A DNA stretch of 64,000 nt from Kangiella shandongensis (GTDB lineage Bacteria; Pseudomonadota; Gammaproteobacteria; Enterobacterales; Kangiellaceae), in the NCBI RefSeq assembly GCF_020005365.1, contig NZ_JACNML010000004.1, positions 186,001 through 250,000 of the forward strand. The letters run 5' to 3'. Made by a program: the position numbers and the translations under genes. Below the pieces are notes generated by a model. It was not told the origin of the DNA. It saw only the letters and a program-made list of their open reading frames with translations, and did no database searches. Shown in pieces: positions 46,331 to 55,729 of this stretch (the first letter of the stretch is position 1; each line of letters starts with the position of its first letter).

Positions 46331-46358
46331 AATCAATCGTTAGGCAGAAACGAAAACT

Positions 46359-48131
46359 ATGGCAACTGAAATGCGTAACCACTACTGTGGTGAATTAACG
46401 AAAAATGAAGAAAATCAAACGGTTACTTTGTCAGGATGGGTTCATCGTCGCCGTGACTTAGGCGGACTCATCTTTTTACAACTGCGCGATCGCACGGGTG
46501 TGATCCAGGTAGTGGTTGATCCTGATTTTAAAGAGCTTTTCAGTTTAGCCGAGCAATTACGCAGTGAGTTTGTGGTTCAGGTCAAAGGCCAGGTGCGCGC
46601 CCGTCCTGAAGACATGGTCAATAAAAACATGGCTTCTGGTGAAATCGAGGTGTTGGCACAGGATATTGATATTTTAAACCGTGCCAAGCCACCAGCAATT
46701 CCGATTGACGAGAACTTGGAAGCTTCAGAAGAGCAGCGTTTAAAGTATCGCTATCTGGATTTACGCCGCCCTGAGATGGCGAATAACATTATTTTTCGCC
46801 ATAAAGTGACCAGTGCCATGCGTCGCTATATGGATGAGCACGGGTTTATTGACGTGGAAACACCGATTCTAACCAAGGCGACGCCGGAAGGTGCTCGTGA
46901 CTATTTAGTGCCAAGCCGGGTGCACAAAGGTTCTTTCTACGCGCTGCCTCAGTCGCCACAGCTGTTTAAACAGCTGCTGATGATGTCAGGCTTTGATCGC
47001 TATTATCAGATCGTTAAGTGCTTCCGTGATGAAGATCTCCGCGCCGATCGTCAGCCAGAGTTTACGCAGCTGGATATCGAGATGTCGTTCATGAACCAGG
47101 AAGAAATCATGAACCTGATGGAAGGTCTGGTTCGCCATTTGTTCAGTGAGCTGAAAGGTATTGAGTTACCAGAGTTCCCACGCATGAGCTACGCCGAAGC
47201 GATGGAGCGTTATGGCTCTGACAAACCGGATTTACGTATGGATACTGAGCTGGTGACTGTCGACGAGTTAGTGAAAGATGTTGAATTTAAGGTATTTGCT
47301 GGCCCGGCAAACGATGACAAGAGCCGCGTAGCCGCTTTACGAGTACCTGGCGGTGCCCAGTTCAGCCGTAAACAAATTGACGAGTACACCAAGTATGTTG
47401 GTGTGTACGGCGCGAAAGGCTTGGCCTGGATGAAGGTCAACGGCGCGGGTGCCGAAGGTATTCAAAGCCCGGTACTGAAGTTCCTGGGTGAAGACGTCGC
47501 GCTTAAGGTGGTTGAGACAGTCGGTGCCGAAGAGGGTGATATCATCTTCTTTGGTTCGGATAAGAGCATGGTGGTTGCCGATGCCATGGGCGCGTTGCGC
47601 TTAAAAACAGCAGAAGATCTGGGGCTGATTAAAGATGAGTGGAAGCCGTTGTGGGTCGTTGATTTCCCAATGTTCGAGGAAATTGACGGTGAAATCCATG
47701 CATTGCACCATCCGTTTACGGCGCCAACGGACAATGACGCAGCGGCAGTAAAGGCCGATCCGACAGGAACTTTGTCAAAAGCCTATGATATGGTATTGAA
47801 CGGTAGCGAAGTTGGTGGAGGCTCGGTTCGTATCCATGACGAAGCGATGCAGGAAGTGGTGTTTGGCATCCTGGGTATCGAAGAAACCGAGCAGCGTGAA
47901 AAGTTTGGTTTCTTATTAGACGCTTTGAAATTCGGTTGCCCTCCGCACGGTGGTTTGGCATTCGGCCTGGATCGTTTAGTCATGCTAATGGTGGGTGCCG
48001 ATTCGATCCGTGATGTTATTGCCTTCCCGAAAACGACCACAGCAAGCTGTCCGCTAACTCAGGCACCGAGCACTATCGAAAACAAGTTGTTGGATGAGCT
48101 AGGCATCGACATTAAAAAGAAAGAGTCTTAA
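46359..48131 (+). CDS. aspS: Aspartyl-tRNA synthetase
   Basis: A 590-residue class II synthetase of the bacterial AspRS type. The N-terminal OB fold binds the anticodon ([20 protein letters not shown]), the catalytic core includes [33 protein letters not shown], and a GAD insertion fills about 300-415, ending with [13 protein letters not shown] (motif 3). Length is exactly that of E. coli (590). A promoter and terminator-like hairpin lie just upstream; yebC follows. Confidence 0.99.
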   Translation: MATEMRNHYCGELTKNEENQTVTLSGWVHRRRDLGGLIFLQLRDRTGVIQVVVDPDFKELFSLAEQLRSEFVVQVKGQVRARPEDMVNKNMASGEIEVLAQDIDILNRAKPPAIPIDENLEASEEQRLKYRYLDLRRPEMANNIIFRHKVTSAMRRYMDEHGFIDVETPILTKATPEGARDYLVPSRVHKGSFYALPQSPQLFKQLLMMSGFDRYYQIVKCFRDEDLRADRQPEFTQLDIEMSFMNQEEIMNLMEGLVRHLFSELKGIELPEFPRMSYAEAMERYGSDKPDLRMDTELVTVDELVKDVEFKVFAGPANDDKSRVAALRVPGGAQFSRKQIDEYTKYVGVYGAKGLAWMKVNGAGAEGIQSPVLKFLGEDVALKVVETVGAEEGDIIFFGSDKSMVVADAMGALRLKTAEDLGLIKDEWKPLWVVDFPMFEEIDGEIHALHHPFTAPTDNDAAAVKADPTGTLSKAYDMVLNGSEVGGGSVRIHDEAMQEVVFGILGIEETEQREKFGFLLDALKFGCPPHGGLAFGLDRLVMLMVGADSIRDVIAFPKTTTASCPLTQAPSTIENKLLDELGIDIKKKES

Positions 48132-48155
48132 GGTAAAGTAGGTAAATTTCATTTG

Positions 48156-48206
48156 TCATTCCCGCCTTGGTGGGAATGACGGCTAACCGTTGAGGTTGGT
48201 TAGCCA
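48156..48206. repeat. Two tandem palindromes between aspS and yebC
   Basis: GTCATTCCC/GGGAATGAC (48156-48181) is a perfect 9 bp REP-type stem of the same family as the 8343-8437 cluster. GGCTAACC/GGTTAGCC (48182-48206) forms a second 8 bp stem directly after it. No T-run follows, so they are more likely repeats than a terminator. Confidence 0.75.
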
Positions 48207-48252
48207 GATATGAGAAAGCTATGAAAGTTTTCTAAAGAAAAGAGGTAGTATT

Positions 48253-48996
48253 ATGGCGGGACATTCCAAATGGGCAAACATCAAACACAGAAAAGCAGCC
48301 CAAGACGCAAAACGCGGAAAAATATTTACTAAAATCATTCGTGAGCTTGTGGTTGCAGCACGTGAAGGCGGCGGTGACCCAAATGATAATCCTCGTCTAC
48401 GCGCAGCAATGGATAAAGCGCTTGGCGCCAACATGAAGAAAGACACCATCGAAAAAGCCGTTGACCGTGGTACCGGTAATGCTGACGGTGATAACTACGA
48501 GGAGCTTAACTACGAAGGTTACGGTCCCGGTGGTGTTGCCATTCTCGTTGAGTGTATGACGGATAACAAAAACCGTACTGTTGGTGAAGTGCGTCATGCT
48601 TTCACTAAACATGGCGGCAACTTGGGCACCAGTGGCTCGGTAGCGTATCTGTTTGATAAGAAAGGTCAGTTTGTATTTGGTGATAACTTCAATGAAGACG
48701 AACTGATGGAAGCGGCACTGGAGTCGGGTGCGGAAGACTTTATTGCACACGATGATGGTTCGTTCGAAGTATTAACGGCTCCAGAAGACTTCCTCGACGT
48801 TAAAGACGCGCTGAAAGAAGCAGGCTTTGAAGCGGAAAATGCCGAAGTAACTATGCTACCTTCGACCCAGGCAGAGTTGGATGTGTCTGAAGGAACGAAA
48901 GTGGTTCGATTGGTTGATCGCCTGGAAGAGCTGGATGATACGCAGAATGTTTATACGAATGCTGACATCCCTGCGGAATCCTACGACAACCTGTAA
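48253..48996 (+). CDS. yebC: YebC/PmpR family protein
   Basis: A 247-residue YebC/TACO1 family protein. It starts [20 protein letters not shown] and contains [29 protein letters not shown] and [16 protein letters not shown], in the usual order. Members are called transcriptional regulators, but recent work shows that some relieve ribosome stalling; the role here cannot be told. The order yebC-ruvC-ruvA is the common gammaproteobacterial one. Confidence 0.98.
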   Translation: MAGHSKWANIKHRKAAQDAKRGKIFTKIIRELVVAAREGGGDPNDNPRLRAAMDKALGANMKKDTIEKAVDRGTGNADGDNYEELNYEGYGPGGVAILVECMTDNKNRTVGEVRHAFTKHGGNLGTSGSVAYLFDKKGQFVFGDNFNEDELMEAALESGAEDFIAHDDGSFEVLTAPEDFLDVKDALKEAGFEAENAEVTMLPSTQAELDVSEGTKVVRLVDRLEELDDTQNVYTNADIPAESYDNL

Positions 48997-49024
48997 AAAC
49001 GTCTATACTTGCTGATACATTGTT

Positions 49025-49085
49025 AAATTTCCTTTTTCATTTCATCATTTACTATGTGTAAACTCATAAACGGAAAAGGAAATTT
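49025..49085. repeat. Widely spaced 12 bp perfect inverted repeat
   Basis: AAATTTCCTTTT (49025-49036) and AAAAGGAAATTT (49074-49085) are perfect inverted copies separated by 37 bases, inside which TTTAC/GTAAA (49048-49052/49058-49062) forms a small inner hairpin. No T-run follows. It may be a structured RNA, a protein-binding site or the remnant of a miniature element with terminal inverted repeats. Confidence 0.6.
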
Positions 49086-49226
49086 GCCGCGTCTCAGCAT
49101 CGTCTAGAGCGTTTTTGGCTAAGTGTTCTGTTCAAATAAGAAAACTCGGCTTTTTATAAAACTTTTGGCGCGCCTCACCTGCACTCAATTGATTTGTGTG
49201 ATCTTTAAGTAATCCTAGTTTATAGG

Positions 49227-49252
49227 ATGGGTTAGGCGTAGCCGTAACCCAT
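49227..49252. repeat. ATGGGTTA palindrome of the GGCGTAGCC type
   Basis: ATGGGTTA and TAACCCAT form an 8 bp stem around GGCGTAGCCG, which itself can pair GGC/GCC. This is the common intergenic repeat 'GGGTTAGGCGYAGCCGTAACCC' seen in many gammaproteobacterial genomes. The other bases of the 377-base gap between yebC and ruvC show no gene. Confidence 0.75.
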
Positions 49253-49373
49253 AGAAGCTGTATTTCCTGGTTTAAGTTCTCCAGAGGCTCCCCACCTTTA
49301 ATTCCTCGCAGCAATATTTTCCAGTCATGGTATGATAACTTTCAAACAATAACTTTGCTTTAGTGGCTTATTA

Positions 49374-49904
49374 ATGCCGATAATTTTAGGAATAGATCCC
49401 GGTTCAAGAATTACTGGCTTCGGTATTATCGAAGTGGGTGGTGATATCCCTGCAAATAAACCGCGTTACATTACCAGCGGCTGTATTCGCATTAAAGAGG
49501 GTTCGCTGGATCTGAAATTAAAGCAAATTTTTGATAGTGTCTGTGAGTTAATCCTTGAGTTTAAACCTGATGAGTTTGCCATCGAGTCGGTATTTATGTC
49601 GAAAAATGCAGATTCGGCGCTGAAGCTGGGGCAGGCGCGTGGTGCGGCCATTGTCGGAGCCGGCCATTACGCTTTACCTGTCGCGGAGTATCCGGCACGT
49701 AAAGTTAAACAGTCTGTGGTAGGGACTGGCGGCGCGGATAAGACTCAGGTGCAACACATGGTGAAAATGATTTTAAAACTGCCTTCAAGTCCACAGGCGG
49801 ACGCGGCTGATGCTTTAGCCGTAGCCTTGTGTCATGCCAATACCAGCCAGGGGCTGGCACAACTGAAGGGGGCAAAAACAATAGCAAGAGGACGATTACG
49901 TTGA
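49374..49904 (+). CDS. ruvC: Holliday junction endodeoxyribonuclease RuvC
   Basis: A 176-residue RNase H-fold resolvase. [14 protein letters not shown] gives the first catalytic Asp (residue 8), FAIESVF the Glu near residue 67, and [16 protein letters not shown] the C-terminal Asp pair. Length is typical. Its TGA overlaps the TTG start of ruvA (TTGA), so the two are translationally coupled. Confidence 0.98.
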   Translation: MPIILGIDPGSRITGFGIIEVGGDIPANKPRYITSGCIRIKEGSLDLKLKQIFDSVCELILEFKPDEFAIESVFMSKNADSALKLGQARGAAIVGAGHYALPVAEYPARKVKQSVVGTGGADKTQVQHMVKMILKLPSSPQADAADALAVALCHANTSQGLAQLKGAKTIARGRLR

Positions 49905-50521
49905 TTGGTCGAATTCGTGGCACATTAATAGAAAAAACACCGCCATTTATCATTATCGAAACCAGCGCTGGCGTTGGCTATGAAATACAGGTTCCCATGA
50001 CAACTTTCTATCAGTTGCCGGAAGAGGGTACTGAAACGATAGTCGCCACTCACTTGTCGATTTCTGAAAACTTACATGCACTGTACGGGTTTATCAGTAA
50101 CAAGGACAAAATCTTATTCCGTGAGTTGATTAAAGTGAATGGCGTTGGCCCCAAACTTGCCCTGGCCATTTTGTCGGGCATGGAAGCGGATGAATTTGTG
50201 ATGACGGTGCACGATGGCAATGTTGATCGTTTAGTCAAGCTGCCGGGCGTTGGTAAGAAAACGGCTGAGCGTTTGCTGGTCGAAATGTCGGACAGGCTGA
50301 AAGGATGGTCTGTTTCTGGCTTGCCAAGCTCAGCCGAGACAGCCGGTGAAACTACCGCTACGGTGTCAAGAGCCGGCGATGTGACTCAGGAAGCCGTGAG
50401 TGCACTGGTGGCGCTTGGCTACAAGCCACAGCAAGCGAGTAAGGCCATTTCGCAGGTAGAGTCCGATGGCCTGAAGAGCGAAGAACTGATTCGCCTGGCC
50501 TTGAGACAACTAGCGGCTTAG
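49901..50521 (+). CDS. ruvA: Holliday junction DNA helicase subunit RuvA
   Basis: A 206-residue tetramer-forming protein that binds the four-way junction and loads RuvB. The OB domain starts [19 protein letters not shown], the helix-hairpin-helix domain has [17 protein letters not shown] and [16 protein letters not shown], and the RuvB-interacting domain III is at the end ([17 protein letters not shown]). TTG at 49901 is chosen because RuvA proteins start MIGR and a good AAGAGGA site lies 8 bases before. ruvB is not adjacent. Confidence 0.97.
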   Translation: MIGRIRGTLIEKTPPFIIIETSAGVGYEIQVPMTTFYQLPEEGTETIVATHLSISENLHALYGFISNKDKILFRELIKVNGVGPKLALAILSGMEADEFVMTVHDGNVDRLVKLPGVGKKTAERLLVEMSDRLKGWSVSGLPSSAETAGETTATVSRAGDVTQEAVSALVALGYKPQQASKAISQVESDGLKSEELIRLALRQLAA

Positions 50522-50524
50522 CCT

Positions 50525-51970
50525 ATGAAAGTGTCTGTGGTAACAGCTCTCAGCCTGCTTGCGCTCTTGCCCTGCATCAGCCTGGCTTCTGAGGAGGCGG
50601 TGACTGTGACGGGCAAGCGCTTGTCGCAGGAAGAGGTTGAGGCAATGGGAGAGCCTGTCGCGGTTATCACACAAGAGGACATTGACCCGAATATGAGCGT
50701 GGCTGAACTGTTGGCCATGATGAACGCTAAGGTCAAACACGAGACAACGCTTACCCCTGATGAGCGGTTTGATAAAGGCTATGAGTTCTACCGTTCGGAA
50801 AATTATGAGAAAGCCTTTAAGTACTTTTATCCTTTAGCGCAGGAAAATGAATCCAGTGCGCAGTTTTATGTCGGCTATATGTTTGATATGGGACTGGGTA
50901 TAAAGGCTGATAATGCTAAAGCAAGGCAGTGGTATTTGAAGTCTGCAGAGCAGGGCGTTGCGATTGCTCAGAATAACTTGGGAAGCATGTACCAGAATGG
51001 TGATGGAGTTGAGCAAGATGCCAAGAAAGTCGTGTACTGGTATTCCAAGGCCGCCTTTAATGGCAATGCTCAGGCACAGTTTAATTTGGCTTACCTTTAC
51101 GACTCGGGTGAGCTGGTGGAACAGGATTACTTTAGAGCCGCTGAGCTGTACAAAATGGCCGCTAATCAGGGACATCCAGATGCAGCCTATAATATTGCCA
51201 TGTCCTATCAGGAAGGCGATGTTTACGAGAAAAGTCAGGAACGCGCGATTAACTGGCTATTTAGGGCCGCGGATTTAGGTAGCACTGATGCCATGAATAA
51301 GTTGGGTGTTGCTTACTTTGAAGGAAAGGGGCTACCACAGAACGATAAAAAAGCGTTGCAATGGTTTATTGAAGCAGGAGAAGCGGGATTATCTGTGGGG
51401 TTATATAACTCGGGCTGGATGATCGATAATGGTCGTGGTCAGGAAGAAGACGATAAGCTTGCACATGAATATTACTTGAAAGCGGCGGAAAACGGACATG
51501 TTGATGCGCAGTACAATGTCGGTTACAACTTTTATGCTGGCGAGGGAACTTCGGTCGATTATCAGAAAGCTATTTACTGGTTTGAAAAAGCCATCGAGCA
51601 AAATAGTGATGATGCCATGAATGAATTGGCTAACATGTACTATGAAGGCAAAGGTGTTGAAACGAACCTGGTTGAAGCCCGTCGACTGTGGTTAAAAGCT
51701 GCTGAAATGGATAACGTTTTTGCGACCTACAATCTAGGTAACATGTATGAAAGCGGTTTTGGTATTCCGCAAAACATGCAGGAATCTTTTCGTTGGTATT
51801 TAAAGGCAGCTGAGCTTGGAGATCTCGAAGCGCAGGTCAAAGTGGCACGGATGTACAAAAAAGGTTTAGGAGTGAAGCCTGATAACAGTAAATATCAGGC
51901 TTGGCTGCAGGAAGCTGCCGCTCGAGGATCGGAGCAAGCCAAAAAAGAGTTAAAAGAAGTTAAAGATTAA
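50525..51970 (+). CDS. Sel1-repeat protein with TonB-plug-like N-terminus
   Basis: A 481-residue exported protein. A signal peptide ends after SLAS (about residue 22). Residues 25-66 (EEAVTVTGKRL, EPVAVITQEDI, AELLAMM) look like the start of a TonB-dependent receptor plug domain. From about residue 109 there are ten Sel1-like repeats of 36 residues, for example ESSAQFYVGYMFDMGLGIKA and NVFATYNLGNMYESGFGIPQ, which make an alpha solenoid for protein-protein contact. It begins 3 bases after ruvA, in the position normally held by ruvB, and so is likely co-transcribed with it. Confidence 0.9.
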   Translation: MKVSVVTALSLLALLPCISLASEEAVTVTGKRLSQEEVEAMGEPVAVITQEDIDPNMSVAELLAMMNAKVKHETTLTPDERFDKGYEFYRSENYEKAFKYFYPLAQENESSAQFYVGYMFDMGLGIKADNAKARQWYLKSAEQGVAIAQNNLGSMYQNGDGVEQDAKKVVYWYSKAAFNGNAQAQFNLAYLYDSGELVEQDYFRAAELYKMAANQGHPDAAYNIAMSYQEGDVYEKSQERAINWLFRAADLGSTDAMNKLGVAYFEGKGLPQNDKKALQWFIEAGEAGLSVGLYNSGWMIDNGRGQEEDDKLAHEYYLKAAENGHVDAQYNVGYNFYAGEGTSVDYQKAIYWFEKAIEQNSDDAMNELANMYYEGKGVETNLVEARRLWLKAAEMDNVFATYNLGNMYESGFGIPQNMQESFRWYLKAAELGDLEAQVKVARMYKKGLGVKPDNSKYQAWLQEAAARGSEQAKKELKEVKD

Positions 51971-51971
51971 T

Positions 51972-52520
51972 CTACTTAAAACTTTTTCGAATCGCTTTTA
52001 ATTCTTTAAGCGATGTTTTAATAAAAAAAGCATTGCCGCTGGCTTTTTGACCAATTTGCCAGGTGCCATACATAACGGTGTTGTCTTTAAACAGGTTCAG
52101 AGTATAGCGGATTGGGGCCGCACCGTCTTGATACTGCTTGATGAAGCTAATGGTCCGGTTATCATGAATCTTTGGCTTTAAAGCCTGCGCGACTCGAGCA
52201 AAATGCTTGGCATCTCGAGCAGTATTCGGCTCTAGAAAGACAATACCAAATTGTGAATCGTTAGGCTGCTTAACGAGCATGGAAAAAGCGATGTCAGGCT
52301 GCGAGCTGTTCCCATGATAATCATAGTAACCAACCCAAACGCCACTAATCGCATGTGGTTTTAATTTCTTCTTGTGAGGCTTTTTGGAAGACTTATTAAA
52401 CATCTCAGCCCAAAGCTCTGCCTCGTCTTGAGTGATTCTGCTATCTGCTGCCTGCAGGTTGAAAGCTGCAACCAATATGGCGAGAAGCCCCCATACACGA
52501 GTTTTCATTAATATTTTCAT
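51972..52520 (-). CDS. Exported protein of unknown function
   Basis: A 182-residue protein with a signal peptide (VWGLLAILVAAFNLQA, cleaved about residue 25), a Lys-rich stretch KKPHKKKLKPH and a globular part with GVWVGYYDYHGN and YGTWQIGQKASGN. Such GxWxGxY and WQ features appear in lipocalin-like beta barrels, but no family is recognised. The start at 52520 has AGGA 6-7 bases upstream. It is convergent with the Sel1 gene. Confidence 0.7.
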   Translation of the reverse strand: MKILMKTRVWGLLAILVAAFNLQAADSRITQDEAELWAEMFNKSSKKPHKKKLKPHAISGVWVGYYDYHGNSSQPDIAFSMLVKQPNDSQFGIVFLEPNTARDAKHFARVAQALKPKIHDNRTISFIKQYQDGAAPIRYTLNLFKDNTVMYGTWQIGQKASGNAFFIKTSLKELKAIRKSFK

Positions 52521-52665
52521 GAAAGTCCTATCGTTCTTATATGAATCATGCTCGGTCAGTCTAGCACCTTGTGAACTGGTCGACAATTTTGCCAGATTTA
52601 GCAATGCTTGAGCCTACCTAAACATTCCCCTAAACTAGTCACGAAAAAAACGAATCTGGATAAAC

Positions 52666-53172
52666 ATGGCTTCAAAAGACTACCGATATACTGAAATCCA
52701 AGCCATTATGCCGCCTAAAATGATTTGGGCAATTGTGGCTCTACTGCTAGTTGTGACCGGCTTATTTGGCTATATTTATATTGCTCAGGAATTTCTGGGA
52801 CGGCCTGTTGATGAGAACTCCGTACCGACACACTGGGCATTGATTATTTTTATTGCGACTGCGCTACTTACCTTTTATGTCTCACGACTAAAAATGATTA
52901 CTCGCGTTGATGATGAGTCTTTGACCATGAGTTTAGGCGTGATCGGTAAACGTCAATTCCTATTAGAGTCCATTCAGTCGGTCAGAGACTATGATGGTAA
53001 TCCTGCGGCCGACTTTTTAGGGTATGGTTACCGAATAGGGATTAAGCAGACCGGCTATATCGGCCGTGAAGAAAAAGCTATAACTCTTAAAATCCAGGAG
53101 CAAAAACGTGAGCTGGTGATCACAACAGCTGATCCTGAGGAACTTAAGAGTGCTATTAAGCCAGGTGAATAG
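52666..53172 (+). CDS. Two-TM membrane protein with PH-like domain
   Basis: A 168-residue protein with two hydrophobic segments (about residues 18-42 and 62-80) followed by a beta-rich region like a bacterial pleckstrin-homology domain (SLTMSLGVIGKRQFLLESIQ, GYGYRIGIKQ and the final ITTADPEELKSAI). It resembles the many bPH membrane proteins of unknown function. Confidence 0.7.
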   Translation: MASKDYRYTEIQAIMPPKMIWAIVALLLVVTGLFGYIYIAQEFLGRPVDENSVPTHWALIIFIATALLTFYVSRLKMITRVDDESLTMSLGVIGKRQFLLESIQSVRDYDGNPAADFLGYGYRIGIKQTGYIGREEKAITLKIQEQKRELVITTADPEELKSAIKPGE

Positions 53173-53199
53173 ACTTGGCTTTAATGGCTCTATACAGCA

Positions 53200-53589
53200 C
53201 TACAACATTTGAATCAGCTGGATATAGTTACCACAGGTATCATCAAAGGTGGCGAGCTTAACTGTGCCTATTTCCTTAGGATCGGCAATGAATTCAACAT
53301 CTAACTTGGCGAGGCGCTTATACTCGCTTTGCAGGTCATTTACCTGAAATGAAGTCCAGGGGATCCCAGCATCTTTTAGTTCCTGCTGATAGGTTTGCGA
53401 TGGAGGGAAGGCTGTTGGTTCGAGTAATAATTCAATTCCATTTTGTTCATCAGGTGAGACAACAGTTAACCACCTATGCTCCCCCATCGGAATATCAGTC
53501 TTTTTGATAAAGCCCAGTACCTGAGTATAAAATCGTAAGGCTTTATCCTGATCATCTACCGGCACACTGGTGACGTGTATTTTTAGCAT
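53200..53589 (-). CDS. VOC (glyoxalase) family protein
   Basis: A 129-residue protein beginning HVTSVPVDDQDKALRFYTQV and ending TFDDTCGNYIQLIQM, with GEHRWLTVVSPDEQNGIELL between. This fits the VOC family of the YaeR/PhnB-like type, probably binding a metal or a small substrate. Function not predictable. Confidence 0.9.
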   Translation of the reverse strand: MLKIHVTSVPVDDQDKALRFYTQVLGFIKKTDIPMGEHRWLTVVSPDEQNGIELLLEPTAFPPSQTYQQELKDAGIPWTSFQVNDLQSEYKRLAKLDVEFIADPKEIGTVKLATFDDTCGNYIQLIQML

Positions 53590-53641
53590 CGGTCAGAACT
53601 CCTTGTTTAACGTACTTCATCATCTGGATGGTTCATGAACT

Positions 53642-54244
53642 TTACTGTTCATTAAACCCCTTACCTTCGAAGATCTTCGGCATACATTTTTCTATTCTTG
53701 AAAAACGTGTCTGAGATTGTTTGGCTGAAGATAAGTGGAGGATATAACTTCGTTGACGGCCGGGGGTTAGGGCTTCAAAAGCGTCCCTCAGAGCCGGCAT
53801 TTCATGGAATTTTTGTTCTAACTCCTGAGGAACTGGCCCCGGTTCTTTTTTAAAGTCGACTTTTGCTCCTGACTGATTAACTTTGATAGCTTCTTCGATG
53901 TATGCCTTAATCGTTGGCTCCATGCTGGATACTTCTTCGGGGCTGGTAAAGGTCATACGACGGGCGGCCTGTGTGTTCTCACCAGGCTTTTCTAAGACGC
54001 CTTCAGGATCTTTTAAAAGTGAGCCTTGGGTAAATAACAGTGCACAGAAGTTTTTAAAGCCCTGCAGAATAATGATGTTGTTGTCGTTGTGGGTATAGCA
54101 GGGTTTGGCCCACTTTAGTTCTTCGGTTAACTCGCAGCTTAAAGCGATTGCTCTTAGTTGCTCGAGTTCTTGTTGCCACTGCTTGGATTTATAAAAGAAA
54201 CCATCAACGGTAGGGTTGGTACGGGTTTTTACGTCTTGACTCAT
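53642..54244 (-). CDS. YdeI/OmdA-like protein
   Basis: A 200-residue protein of the YdeI/OmdA family. LTEELKWAKPCYTHNDNNII and LQGFKNFCALLFTQGSLL are the DUF1801-type N-terminal domain, and ALTPGRQRSYILHLSSAKQ with SRIEKCMPKI is the OmdA-type C-terminal region. Family members occur widely in bacteria, some linked to stress resistance, without a clear molecular role. Confidence 0.88.
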   Translation of the reverse strand: MSQDVKTRTNPTVDGFFYKSKQWQQELEQLRAIALSCELTEELKWAKPCYTHNDNNIIILQGFKNFCALLFTQGSLLKDPEGVLEKPGENTQAARRMTFTSPEEVSSMEPTIKAYIEEAIKVNQSGAKVDFKKEPGPVPQELEQKFHEMPALRDAFEALTPGRQRSYILHLSSAKQSQTRFSRIEKCMPKIFEGKGFNEQ

Positions 54245-54315
54245 GAAAGGCTCCTTGTCGCTTGTTAATCCGTAATCTTTGTATCATAGATTACCTCGGT
54301 TAACAGCAAAAACCG

Positions 54316-54588
54316 TTAACCATGTGCCAGTATCGCTTCCGGAGGAACTTGATGTTCTAATTCGTAGCAATTTCCGGGAGGAGGTTGATGACCTGGAGGT
54401 CTATCCGGAAACCAGATGCGACATTTACCAGGTGGTGGCATATGACCTTCAGGGATATGTGGTGAATGTTTAGGATGAGGACCTGATCTCGGATGGGGAT
54501 GACGATCATAATAGCCCAAACAGCCACTCAGGATAATACTGCCGAGAATTAGCAAGGCAATGTTTCGCAGAGGTAATGAGGCTTTCAT
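54316..54588 (-). CDS. His/Pro-rich lipoprotein
   Basis: A 90-residue predicted lipoprotein with lipobox LSGC (Cys at about residue 22). The mature part is rich in His and Pro and contains a near-duplicate, EGHMPPPGKC and PGHQPPPGNC. This PPPGxC unit recurs in other small envelope proteins of proteobacteria as I recall. The His-rich part might bind metals. The start at 54588 has GGGAAG upstream. Confidence 0.75.
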   Translation of the reverse strand: MKASLPLRNIALLILGSIILSGCLGYYDRHPHPRSGPHPKHSPHIPEGHMPPPGKCRIWFPDRPPGHQPPPGNCYELEHQVPPEAILAHG

Positions 54589-54713
54589 ATACTTCCCGAA
54601 TATAATTAACCAATAAATTGATCCTATCAAAAAACTAAAAGTATTTTTTGGGGTGTAGGCAATTATATAAGGCCTGTTCTATGGAAGCTTATTGGGATAG
54701 TAGTTTCTGAACG

Positions 54714-55292
54714 TCAGGATAGTTGTTTTATCATGAGTTCCCAGTCACCGCCATGAATTGCACCGGGATAATCGACGACTGGAAGTGACGTTGTGGTTTG
54801 GTAGCCGAGTTTAGTATACAGTTTCCTTGCCACTGTATTTTCAGAAGCAACAATCAGACTCATTTGTTTAACACCCTGAGCTTTCGCCTTTGATTCGGCC
54901 TCGCTTAGCAGTGCCTTAGCGATGCCTTTCCCGCGGTGATTTTCCTTTGTTGCTACTGCATTGATATACCAGCTTCCGGGGGCTTTTGACTCGAGCTTTA
55001 CTAGTGGCTTAACAATCTCAGGGTAGTCATCTATATCGTCGAGAATATAAGGATCGTCGAGTTGGTAAGAAATGATCATCCCCAGTAGCCCGGATTTGTC
55101 TCTGATAACTCGGGCATTTTTATAACTGAATCCCCCTTCTTCGCGAGCGGCTCGCTGTGCGCCTATTTCGAGAGGGGGCTCGGCGCCTTCTGCCATTCCT
55201 GACCATAAGTACTCAGGAATTCCTTCACCTGCTAAGTTAATTAAATAAGCCAGTTCGCTAGCATCTTTGGGGTAGGCATTCTCAATTTGCAT
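54714..55292 (-). CDS. GNAT family N-acetyltransferase
   Basis: A 192-residue GNAT protein. IENAYPKDASELAYLINLA opens the fold, WYINAVATKENHRGKGIAKA shows the acetyl-CoA loop (RGKGIA, about residue 120) and SENTVARKLYTKLGYQTT the C-terminal strand. The start ATG at 55292 is preferred over an upstream TTG. Substrate unknown. Confidence 0.88.
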   Translation of the reverse strand: MQIENAYPKDASELAYLINLAGEGIPEYLWSGMAEGAEPPLEIGAQRAAREEGGFSYKNARVIRDKSGLLGMIISYQLDDPYILDDIDDYPEIVKPLVKLESKAPGSWYINAVATKENHRGKGIAKALLSEAESKAKAQGVKQMSLIVASENTVARKLYTKLGYQTTTSLPVVDYPGAIHGGDWELMIKQLS

Positions 55293-55412
55293 GATTCTAG
55301 AGTAACATATGGACAAGCGATATTGATACTAACAGTTCAAAACCTAAGGTAGCAGCGACAATATTATTAATGATTATTGTTTTTTGATTTTCTTATCCCC
55401 GGAGGTGGATAG

Positions 55413-55655
55413 TCACTTACTTTCCGCTTTTTTAACGCGGATCTTATTACCATCAACTTCACGAGCATTCAGGTTCTTAACTGCTGCTTTGGCTTCACCG
55501 GGCTTTGGCATCTCGACAAAACCAAAACCTTTAGAGCCGCCAGTGGCTTTGTCCATGATCAAGTTACACCATTGGACCGTACCATATTCTTCAAACAGCG
55601 CTTTGACTTGATCTTCAGTGGTTGAGCGAGCTAGATTTCTAACGAGTAATTTCAT
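55413..55655 (-). CDS. RRM RNA-binding protein
   Basis: An 80-residue single RNA-recognition motif. RNP2 is KLLVRNL (residues 2-8) and RNP1 is KGFGFVEM (about 42-49), with the usual beta-alpha-beta spacing. Small glycine-poor RRM proteins of this size are common in cyanobacteria and proteobacteria and probably bind RNA; the targets are not known. The ATG at 55655 is favoured over a TTG two codons upstream, although the ribosome site is not clear for either. Confidence 0.9.
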   Translation of the reverse strand: MKLLVRNLARSTTEDQVKALFEEYGTVQWCNLIMDKATGGSKGFGFVEMPKPGEAKAAVKNLNAREVDGNKIRVKKAESK

Positions 55656-55729
55656 TTGCAAGGATGTTCTCTAAAAGTATTTACCACATCATATCACTAG
55701 TCGCTGTAGATAGCTGGTTAATATGATAT

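Noticed and set aside
49132-49314. Minus-strand frame of 60 codons before ruvC
   Set aside because: It includes the common GGGTTAGGCGTAGCC repeat; such frames are typical false genes at these repeats.
54279-54473. Plus-strand frame of 64 codons opposite the His/Pro-rich lipoprotein
   Set aside because: It is the antisense shadow of the lipoprotein gene, which has a lipobox and a ribosome site.
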